DNA of 6,387 nt from CALMEC01 sp964393105 (GTDB lineage: Bacteria > Actinomycetota > Thermoleophilia > Miltoncostaeales > Miltoncostaeaceae). The stretch lies in NCBI GenBank assembly GCA_964393105.1, contig CAYMSM010000021.1, positions 1 through 6,387 of the forward strand, written 5' to 3'. Shown piece after piece: positions 1 to 4,784 of the stretch. Made by a program: the position numbers and the translations under genes. Every line of letters starts with the position of its first letter. Position 1 is the first letter of the stretch. Under the pieces are notes generated by a model that worked only from the letters and a program-made list of their open reading frames with translations, had not been told where the DNA came from and searched no databases.

Positions 1-609
1 GACATCGTCGGTCCCGAGCCGTTCGCGTGCGTCACCCTGACGGGAATCGGGGGTGGGCCCGTCGCCGGCGCCGACCTGGTGCTGCCCGGCCTGGTCCCGG
101 GGACCATCGACGCGATCGGGGTCGACGCCGACGCGATCATCGCCGCGTCGGGCGCGGGCCTGGTCGACGCCGGCGCCCTCGAGGCCCGCCGCATCGCCGC
201 CGGTGTCCCGATCTTCGGCGTGGACTTCACATCGGCCAACCTGGTCCAGGAGGCCGGGCTCGAGGCGAGCACGGTGTCGTTCGACAAGGGGTGCTACCTG
301 GGTCAGGAGACCGTCGCCCGCGTGCACTACCGCGGCCAGGTCAACCGGCGCCTTCGTGGGATCCTGCTCGGCGCGCCGGGGCGGGTGGGCGCCGCGATCC
401 ACGTCGGCGACCGGCAGGTCGGCGTCTTGACAAGCGCTGCCGAGAGCCCCGAGCACGGTCCCATCGGCCTGGCGATCCTGCGCCATGAGGTCGGATCTGA
501 CGACCCGCTTCGGATCGACGGGCTCGGAAAAAACTCACGCATAGTGAACATACCTTTACAGAACGCTCACAAAGTCGCTGTAAGAATGGCGGCGCCTGGA
601 CCGTCGTAA
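1..609 (+). CDS. ygfZ: YgfZ/GcvT-family folate-binding protein (5' end outside window)
   Basis: The reading frame is open from base 1 and ends at a TAA, giving 202 visible residues. The start lies outside the window. The family signature KGCYLGQE is present at visible residues 96-103, with the conserved cysteine at 98. It is followed by ARVHYRGQVNRRL, the usual context in YgfZ-type proteins, which are tetrahydrofolate-binding relatives of the glycine-cleavage T protein. Members of this family support assembly or repair of certain iron-sulfur enzymes in the cytoplasm. The C-terminal domain continues through GLAILRHEV and a RIVNIPL segment that resembles the usual family ending. About 16 further residues are less typical and are coded by an AT-richer stretch that probably doubles as the promoter of the next gene. 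The family assignment is firm; the exact cellular partner cannot be read from the sequence. Confidence 0.9.
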   Translation, partial: DIVGPEPFACVTLTGIGGGPVAGADLVLPGLVPGTIDAIGVDADAIIAASGAGLVDAGALEARRIAAGVPIFGVDFTSANLVQEAGLEASTVSFDKGCYLGQETVARVHYRGQVNRRLRGILLGAPGRVGAAIHVGDRQVGVLTSAAESPEHGPIGLAILRHEVGSDDPLRIDGLGKNSRIVNIPLQNAHKVAVRMAAPGPS

Positions 610-671
610 GGCCAGTGAGAGCGTTCAGCGGATGCCGTGTGGCGCCGCGCAAAGTCATCCGGGAGGTCGTT
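555..671 (+). promoter_or_regulatory. Putative promoter/leader of the secreted repeat protein
   Basis: The stretch 528-590 is clearly AT-richer than its surroundings and overlaps the 3' end of ygfZ. TTTACA at 555-560 could be a -35 element. The best -10 candidates, TGTAAG at 579-584 or TAAGAA at 581-586, are weak and their spacing is long. A GGGAGG ribosome-binding site at 661-666 sits five bases before the ATG at 672. An imperfect inverted repeat, GAACGCTCAC at 561-570 against GTGAGAGCGTTC at 615-626, brackets the likely transcription start. The ribosome-binding site is clear; the promoter boxes are tentative. Confidence 0.35.
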
Positions 672-1451
672 ATGCGTTCGAGATCGAAGGTTCTGTTGGC
701 ATTCGGGGCTGCGTGCCTCTCCACCGCGGTCCTCGCAAGCGGGGCGATGGCCCACGACAAGCACCGCGAGCGCGGCAAGATGCACATCAAGGGCACCAAC
801 GCCCTCAAGGTCGAAGTACGCGGTCTGATCCAGTCGATCACGCCACCGGCCGCACCTGGGGGAACAGGCTCGATCGTACTTACGGCTGGCGCCGGTCCTG
901 GCCTTACGTGGACGTGCATCACGCCGGCGGGCGCCGACCTTTCGATGTTCACGAACTGGACCCTGCGGGTCAAAGCCGTCTGCCGCAGTACCGCGGATGG
1001 CCTCGTGCTCACCAAGCTCCGCCACAAGGACAAGGGTGACAAGGTCAAGGTCGAGGCTCGCGGTCTCGTCAGCGCGATCAGCGACACCTCGATTACAGTG
1101 CAGCCTGGCACTGGTCTGCCGGACGTCACTTGCGCGATCGGTCTCAAGACCAAGATCAAGGGCGCGCCCATCGTGCCTCTTGTCGACACCGTCAAGATCG
1201 AGTGCAAGAGCAAGAACGGCGTCCTGACCGCCAAGAAGATCAAGAAGAAGGTGGCTAAGGTAGAGGCCAAGGGCGCGCTCACGATCGGGATCGGGACGGT
1301 CACAGTCGGCGCAGTGACCTGCGCGGTGCCGAACCCGCTTCCGCTCGGGATGGTGTTGCCCGCCGCCGGCAGCATTGTCGAGATCAAGTGCCTGGGTACG
1401 CCGCCGGTGCTTGCGAAGATCGAGCTTGAGGATGATGACGACGACGACTGA
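672..1451 (+). CDS. Secreted three-repeat, DUF5666-like protein with paired cysteines and poly-Asp tail
   Basis: The protein has 259 residues. The ATG at 672 is preferred to an upstream GTG at 615 because GGGAGG lies five bases before it and a clean signal peptide starts there: basic MRSRSK, a hydrophobic core, and probable cleavage after AMA at residue 27. The mature part holds three diverged beta-rich units, about residues 45-118, 125-191 and 195-252. Each opens with a VEVRG, VEARG or VEAKG motif, and each carries one cysteine pair: C82/C104, C154/C178 and C217/C240. The 22-24 residue spacing suggests one disulfide per unit. The VExRGxI-type opening recalls DUF5666, an uncharacterised domain of exported proteins; this similarity is from memory. 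The middle is lysine-rich, and the protein ends with ELE followed by six aspartates. Function is unknown. An extracytoplasmic ligand- or ion-binding role is only a guess. Confidence 0.8.
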   Translation: MRSRSKVLLAFGAACLSTAVLASGAMAHDKHRERGKMHIKGTNALKVEVRGLIQSITPPAAPGGTGSIVLTAGAGPGLTWTCITPAGADLSMFTNWTLRVKAVCRSTADGLVLTKLRHKDKGDKVKVEARGLVSAISDTSITVQPGTGLPDVTCAIGLKTKIKGAPIVPLVDTVKIECKSKNGVLTAKKIKKKVAKVEAKGALTIGIGTVTVGAVTCAVPNPLPLGMVLPAAGSIVEIKCLGTPPVLAKIELEDDDDDD

Positions 1452-1466
1452 ACTTGACGTCGTCTG

Positions 1467-1524
1467 AATGACCCATCGGGGGTCGGTGACCGCGGACGCG
1501 GCGCCGGCCCCCGATGTCATTTGC
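1467..1524 (+). terminator. Strong hairpin terminator after the repeat protein
   Basis: An inverted repeat pairs 1467-1486 with 1504-1521. AATGAC plus ATCGGGGG (with a two-base CC bulge between them) and a closing CGG pair with CCGG, CCCCC and GATGTCATT. The stem is about 17 bp around a 17-base GC-rich loop. It begins 15 bases after the TGA and is followed by a short T run. The right arm contains an ATG at 1514 that is in frame with the downstream GST remnant, but this ATG is not the likely start. Confidence 0.75.
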
Positions 1525-1540
1525 GGGTAGCGTCCCTGGC

Positions 1541-1840
1541 GTGATCACGCTGTACGGATTCCCGGGCTCGGCGTCGCTCGCGCCGCACATCCTGCTCGAG
1601 GAGGCCGGTGCCGGGCACGAGTTCGTCCGCCCGACACGTGATGGCCCCGACGAGGGGCCGCCCGAGTTCCTTATAGCGAGCCCCCACCGCAAGGTCCAGG
1701 CGATGCTCGACGGCGACGTGACCCTGACCGAGTCGGCGGCGATCTGCATGCACATCGCCGACCGCCACCCGGAGCGCCTGCTGGGCCCGCCCATGGGAGA
1801 TCCCGCGCGGGGCGACTGGTACCGGTGGCTCGTATACCTG
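1541..1840 (+). pseudogene. Glutathione S-transferase, N-terminal half only (truncated)
   Basis: From a GTG at 1541 the frame reads VITLYGFPGSASLAPHILLE, the typical opening of a GST thioredoxin-fold domain. It continues with a TESAAICMHIADRHPERLLG segment that carries the glutathione-contacting Glu-Ser pair. Recognisable sequence stops at WYRWLVYL, residue 100, where the all-alpha C-terminal domain should begin. Family members are normally about 200 residues. After base 1840 the frame stays open to a stop at 2185, but this tail is the antisense of the convergent recombinase gene and resembles no GST. The cis-proline that normally occupies the KVPAL motif is glutamine here (RKVQAM), which suggests decay. 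An ATG at 1514 is in frame but lies inside the terminator hairpin and adds residues foreign to the family. No convincing ribosome-binding site precedes either start. A chimeric protein could still be made, but an active GST is unlikely. Confidence 0.75.
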
Positions 1841-1846
1841 CCGGCG

Positions 1847-2518
1847 TCAGTCGGCGACGCGCGTTCCGGGGCGCAAGATGGCGCGAAGCGAGGTCGGCCG
1901 CCACAGCGCCCCGCCGCGGGGGGTCGGAATGCCTTCGCGGTTGAGCGTGTCGCAGATCGCCTGGAGCGTCAGGCCGCGCTCGCGCATCTGCCGGATGCGG
2001 TCGGCCAGATCGGGCGGCGTCGAAGACGGGCGGCCCGCGCGCCGCGAGACCGGAGCCTCCTCGTGCACCCGGCGGGCCAGCACCTCGGCCCGGCGCACAA
2101 GGCTCCGCGGCGTCCACCGCGCGGCTTCTGCCAGCACCGCGCCCACCGTGGCGCCGCGATCGCTGTCCAGGTCGACTTCGGGTGACAGGGCGACGATGGC
2201 AAACCCGTCGCGGACGGCCTCGCTGACAATCTCCGCCAGGTCGGCCACGTCATAGGTCAGGCGGTCGAGGCTCGCGACGATGACCCCTTGGGCCTGCCCC
2301 GCGCGGCAGGCAGCGAGGGCGCTGCGCAAACCCGGGCGCCGACGTGTGCGGCCCGACCGGACATCCTCCTCGACCCCGACCAGGTCCCAGCCGCGCTCGG
2401 CGCACGCCGCACTGATCGCGGCGCGCTGGGTCTCGAGCCGTGGCCGCTCGTTGCGTGGCTCCATCGGACCGACGCGCACGTAACCGATGAGCCGTCGCGT
2501 CGCCACGCTCGCGACCAT
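1847..2518 (-). CDS. Serine-recombinase-family protein lacking the catalytic serine
   Basis: The protein has 223 residues and reads as a resolvase/invertase-type domain (about 9-140) followed by a recombinase-type DNA-binding tail (about 160-223). Family landmarks are LIGYVRV at 10-16, ETQRAAI, SGRTRRRPGL at 55-64 and VASLDRL at 81-87. The tail ends with the LNREGIPTPRGG.W pattern common to recombinase C-termini. Two catalytic positions are changed. The nucleophilic serine that follows YxRV is glycine 17 (GGT, one base from a serine codon), and the second arginine of the DRLxR motif is tyrosine 89. DNA cleavage by the standard mechanism should therefore be impossible. The open frame with normal codon use argues against a fresh pseudogene; it may be a domesticated DNA-binding protein. 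It is convergent with the truncated GST and divergent from the glycosylase gene. No transposon ends were recognised. Confidence 0.8.
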   Translation of the reverse strand: MVASVATRRLIGYVRVGPMEPRNERPRLETQRAAISAACAERGWDLVGVEEDVRSGRTRRRPGLRSALAACRAGQAQGVIVASLDRLTYDVADLAEIVSEAVRDGFAIVALSPEVDLDSDRGATVGAVLAEAARWTPRSLVRRAEVLARRVHEEAPVSRRAGRPSSTPPDLADRIRQMRERGLTLQAICDTLNREGIPTPRGGALWRPTSLRAILRPGTRVAD

Positions 2519-2560
2519 ACACGAAAGTCAGGTTATTAGTGTATTTCGTCTGAAGGTGTC
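2517..2560. promoter_or_regulatory. Divergent AT-rich promoter region between recombinase and glycosylase genes
   Basis: This 42-bp intergenic space is distinctly AT-rich compared with its flanks and must hold both divergent promoters, unless one lies inside a coding region. Two overlapping inverted repeats are visible: ATACAC at 2517-2522 with GTGTAT at 2539-2544, and ACGAAA at 2521-2526 with TTTCGT at 2544-2549. On the minus strand TACACT is a possible -10 for the recombinase gene. On the plus strand TTATTA/TATTAG is a possible -10 for the glycosylase. GAAGG at 2552-2556 is a good ribosome-binding site for the GTG at 2561. The individual boxes are uncertain. Confidence 0.45.
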
Positions 2561-3514
2561 GTGGAGCCGCTCGCAGCAGCAGATCCCATGGCGATGGCCC
2601 GGATCGTCGCACCGCCGTCCTCTGGGACGGATACGTTGCCGGGGATGCCCGACGTCGTCCTCACACCCGTTCAACCGTACTCCCTCGTTCAGTCGGCGCA
2701 CGGGTTCGACCCGACGCGACGCATGCGCGACGGCGTGTTGGAGGTCGTGTTCGAGGTGGACGACCGCCCGACGTTCGCCCAGGTATGGCAGCGATCCGAC
2801 GGGAACCTCGTCGCCCGGGTCGACGGCGTCGCGGGCGCGCCGACGATGGAGCACCTGCGCTTCGTGCTGGCGCTCGATGTCGACCACGCACCGTTCCTGG
2901 ATCTGGCCGACCGGGATCCGCTGCTTCGCGATCTGGTCAGCCCGCGCCGCGGACTGAGACCGTTGCGCACCTCGACGGTGGCGCACGCGCTGGTCCAGGC
3001 CCTCGCCGGCCAGCTCATCACCGCGCGCGAGGCCCGGGCGATCGAGCATCGCATCGTCGCGTTGACGAGCACTCCCTACCGCGGACTGTGGCTGCCACCG
3101 ACGTGCGACGGGCTCCGAGCCAGGTCGGCCGCCGAGCTCGCGCGCACCGGCCTGGCCCCGCGTCGCGCCGCGGCCCTGGCACGGGTCGTGCGAACCCTCG
3201 ATGTGGAGCGCCTGCGGAGCGTTCCGACGCGCAACGCCGTCGCACGGATCGAGCGCGAGCGCACCTTGGGCCCCTGGTCGGCAGGCGTCATCGCGCTCAA
3301 CGGGTTGGGTCGCTACGAGCACGGCCTGGTCGGCGACCTCGGCCTGATCCGGCTGTGCGGCAACCTGCTGGGCCGCGAGGCGACTGCCGACGACACCCAC
3401 CGCCTGCTCGAGCGCTACGGCCCCTGGGCAGGACTCGCCGGCGTCCACTTGCTGCGCCACCCCCTCGCCCGCGAGCGCGCACGTCGGCCGACCCCGCGCC
3501 GCGCCGTCGCCTGA
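2561..3514 (+). CDS. AlkA-type DNA-3-methyladenine glycosylase (HhH-GPD family)
   Basis: The protein has 317 residues. Its role would be to excise alkylated purines from DNA at the first step of base-excision repair. The N-terminal region (about 30-110) looks like the AlkA N-domain. ALVQALAGQLITAREARAIEHRIV (137-160) corresponds to the first helices of the glycosylase core. The helix-hairpin-helix segment is TLGPWSAGVIALNGLG (235-250). It is followed by the catalytic aspartate in VGDLGLIRL, at residue 259. The C-terminal LERYGPWAGLAGVHLLRH matches the usual W.PWR..A..YLW ending. Deviations are GQL in place of the common GQQ, and loss of the usual LPGIG form before GPW. The GTG start is supported by GAAGG four bases upstream; in-frame ATGs at 2588, 2594 and 2645 are alternatives, the last fitting the domain start. 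It may be a diverged AlkA relative with its own substrate range. Confidence 0.82.
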   Translation: MEPLAAADPMAMARIVAPPSSGTDTLPGMPDVVLTPVQPYSLVQSAHGFDPTRRMRDGVLEVVFEVDDRPTFAQVWQRSDGNLVARVDGVAGAPTMEHLRFVLALDVDHAPFLDLADRDPLLRDLVSPRRGLRPLRTSTVAHALVQALAGQLITAREARAIEHRIVALTSTPYRGLWLPPTCDGLRARSAAELARTGLAPRRAAALARVVRTLDVERLRSVPTRNAVARIERERTLGPWSAGVIALNGLGRYEHGLVGDLGLIRLCGNLLGREATADDTHRLLERYGPWAGLAGVHLLRHPLARERARRPTPRRAVA

Positions 3515-3558
3515 CCCCTACGCGCCATTCCACGACGAGCCGGTCGAGCGCGCGAAGT

Positions 3559-3606
3559 AGCCATTTGGCTGTTGACGCGTCGGCCAATGGTGTCGTTGAC
3601 GACACA
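3559..3606 (+). repeat. 48-bp structured repeat, copy 1
   Basis: This copy lies 44 bp after the glycosylase stop. It opens with the palindrome AGCCATTTGGCT and closes with the 16-base palindrome GTGTCGTTGACGACAC (3590-3605). It aligns without gaps to copy 2 (41 of 48 identical) and copy 3 (39 of 48). All three copies lie in the same orientation and outside recognised genes. Confidence 0.85.
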
Positions 3607-3742
3607 CCTCCGCCGCGGAACGTCACAGATCGTTGGGAGGGTTGGGTGCGCGGACGCGACCGCGCGTCGCGGGTGCGGAGCGCAGCGATACCCCTACCGT
3701 CGAGCGTGGGACTCTGCCGCGGCTGGCGACGCTCGTCCCCTG

Positions 3743-3778
3743 TTGCCCGATGTGGCATGATCGTGGTATAGTTATGGC
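3743..3778 (+). promoter_or_regulatory. mazEF promoter, likely giving a leaderless mRNA
   Basis: TTGCCC at 3743-3748 and TATAGT at 3767-3772 are separated by 18 bases and make a good sigma-70-like promoter in a locally AT-rich patch. The expected transcription start, six or seven bases after the -10, coincides with the ATG at 3779. No ribosome-binding site is visible upstream of that ATG. The heptamer TGGCATG occurs at 3753-3759 in the spacer and again at 3775-3781 over the start codon. The copies are 22 bases apart, about two helical turns, and could be an operator for the antitoxin. Confidence 0.6.
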
Positions 3779-4015
3779 ATGGCACGGGTTCGGGTCAGCA
3801 CCACGGTAGACGAGGAACTGCTCTCTCACGCTCGAAGTGTCCGTGCCGGGTCGCCGGACTCGGCGCTTCTTGACGAGGCGCTCGGTGCGTTCCTCGGGCG
3901 CCATCGCGCAGCGGAGATCGACGCTGCGTACCTGGCGTACGACAACCACCCTCTTGACGAACCGGACGAGTGGGGTGATTTGGCCGCGTTTCGTCGGGCG
4001 GCGGGCGCGACCTGA
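3779..4015 (+). CDS. mazE: MazE-type ribbon-helix-helix antitoxin
   Basis: The protein has 78 residues. The N-terminal half, RVRVSTTVDEELLSHARS and the following helix, has the pattern of a ribbon-helix-helix DNA-binding domain: one beta strand then two helices, ending near residue 43. The acidic C-terminal half, EIDAAYLAYDNHPLDEPDEW, should be the flexible segment that wraps the toxin and blocks its RNA-binding face. From memory this region closely resembles the MazE5 antitoxin of Mycobacterium tuberculosis, including the YDxHPxDEPDEWGDLA run. The gene is the first of a two-gene operon: its TGA shares one base with the ATG of the toxin gene (TGATG). It probably represses its own promoter, where paired TGGCATG sites lie. 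The start is fixed by the promoter position and by the domain boundary. Confidence 0.9.
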   Translation: MARVRVSTTVDEELLSHARSVRAGSPDSALLDEALGAFLGRHRAAEIDAAYLAYDNHPLDEPDEWGDLAAFRRAAGAT

Positions 4016-4341
4016 TGGCGATGCCGATGCGCGGTGAGTTGTGGTGGTGCGAACCCCCAGACATCGGACGTCGCCCTGTCGTCGTCCTGTCGCGTGACGC
4101 GGCGATTCCGAGGCTGCGACGAGCGCTCGTCGCGCCGTGTACTACGACGATCCGCGGGCTGCCCAGCGAAGTCGTGCTCGATCCGGGCGATGACCCGATC
4201 GGCCGCCGCAGCGCGGTCAACCTCGACTCAGTCGAGAGCGTCTCGGTCGGAGTGCTGGTCGAGCGCCTCGGAAGACTCAGCGACGAGAGAATGCGCGAGG
4301 TATGCGCCGCTCTCACCGTTGCGGTCGACTGTCGCGTCTGA
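4015..4341 (+). CDS. mazF: MazF/PemK-family endoribonuclease toxin
   Basis: The protein has 108 residues, a normal length for MazF, a sequence-specific ribosome-independent mRNA interferase. The family pattern is complete: MRGELWW at 5-11, RRPVVVLSR at 19-27 with the conserved arginine, APCTTTIRGLPSEVVL at 40-55 with the conserved threonine region, the SAVNLDSVESVSVG strand at 66-79, and a final helix LSDERMREVCAALTVAV. From memory it is strikingly close to M. tuberculosis MazF5. Three in-frame ATGs occur at 4015, 4021 and 4027. The first overlaps the antitoxin stop and suggests translational coupling; the third fits the MRG opening of the family. No strong ribosome-binding site is seen. Nothing in the sequence suggests inactivation, so the pair is probably functional. 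Confidence 0.93.
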   Translation: MAMPMRGELWWCEPPDIGRRPVVVLSRDAAIPRLRRALVAPCTTTIRGLPSEVVLDPGDDPIGRRSAVNLDSVESVSVGVLVERLGRLSDERMREVCAALTVAVDCRV

Positions 4342-4447
4342 TCCGGCGCTCACCCGGGACCGCGAGGAAGGGCATCGTGCGACACCGCCGCGCAGTCCCG
4401 ACCCACCCACATCGCCCGGCGTACCGACCAGCGGCCCGGCCGCAAAC

Positions 4448-4495
4448 AGCCACTTGGCGGGTGACGCGACAGCCAATCGTGTCGTGGACGACACA
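4448..4495 (+). repeat. 48-bp structured repeat, copy 2
   Basis: This copy starts 106 bp after the mazF stop. The opening palindrome is AGCCACTTGGC, and the closing 16-base palindrome GTGTCGTGGACGACAC spans 4479-4494. It differs from copy 1 at seven positions and from copy 3 at nine, with no gaps. Most changes fall in loops or between the two palindromes. Confidence 0.85.
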
Positions 4496-4579
4496 TATTG
4501 CGATCCGAACGGAACCTCCTCGATACGCGTCCAACAGGCGTCGTCCCTGCAATGAATGGTATTCCGAGTGGGTTCAATC

Positions 4580-4627
4580 GGCCAGTTGGCCGTGGTCGCG
4601 ACGGCCAATCGTGTCGTAGTCGACACA
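4580..4627 (+). repeat. 48-bp structured repeat, copy 3
   Basis: This copy starts 84 bp after the end of copy 2. Its opening palindrome is extended, CGGCCAGTTGGCCG at 4579-4592. An alternative stem pairs TTGGCCGT (4586-4593) with ACGGCCAA (4601-4608), a perfect 8 bp around seven bases. The closing palindrome is slightly weaker: GTGTCG pairs with CGACAC around TAGT at 4611-4626. It matches copy 1 at 39 of 48 positions. Confidence 0.85.
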
Positions 4628-4772
4628 CGTCCACGACGGAGGTGAGTCCGGGGGAGGCGGTGTCGACGGTGATGGGCGTCGCGCGGGAGAACGCGGCCCA
4701 GCCGGGGCGGGGCAGGACCACGAACAGGCGGGATCCGCGACCGGGGGTGTCGGGGTCGGTGGAGCGGGCGGT

Positions 4773-4784
4773 TACACTCGCCCA
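4773..4784 (+). promoter_or_regulatory. Probable -10 box of the M15 peptidase gene
   Basis: TACACT at 4773-4778 is a good -10 hexamer in otherwise very GC-rich DNA. The expected transcription start falls at or next to the GTG at 4785, so translation could be leaderless. No convincing -35 box and no ribosome-binding site are visible. Confidence 0.45.

Larger units (their letters stand above)
4342..4784. other. 443-bp intergenic region with two structured repeats and no supported gene
   Basis: Between the toxin stop and the M15 peptidase start I see no frame with protein-family character. The interval holds copies 2 and 3 of the 48-bp repeat. Between them lies a slightly AT-richer stretch around 4495-4580. 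A very GC-rich stretch (about 4640-4770), with many G runs on the plus strand, follows. No clear T-tract terminator follows mazF. Confidence 0.6.

Noticed and set aside
520..609. Possible frameshift or foreign tail at the C-terminus of the YgfZ protein, because the DNA becomes AT-richer.
   Set aside because: The RIVNIPL segment resembles the normal family ending, so most of the tail is native. The composition change is better explained by an overlapping promoter.
341..1520. Two long minus-strand frames opposite the secreted repeat protein.
   Set aside because: The plus-strand gene has a ribosome-binding site, signal peptide and internal repeats. The minus frames have none of these.
3655..3671. 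Short hairpin CGCGAC/GTCGCG in the mazEF upstream region.
   Set aside because: Six-base GC palindromes are expected by chance in DNA of this composition, and no T tract or conserved partner is seen.
4228..4626. Minus-strand frame containing two copies of a VSSTTRLAVA-like peptide, as a possible repeat protein.
   Set aside because: The peptide repetition is a by-product of the 48-bp palindromic DNA repeat, and the frame overlaps mazF antisense and has no family character.
3559..4627. Integron attC-like sites following gene cassettes (glycosylase and mazEF each followed by a structured repeat).
   Set aside because: There are no GTTRRRY/RYYYAAC core boxes in paired positions, and no integrase gene is in the window.
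3559..4627. CRISPR array.
   Set aside because: The copies are hundreds of bases apart or unevenly spaced, only three exist, and no regular spacers or cas genes are seen.
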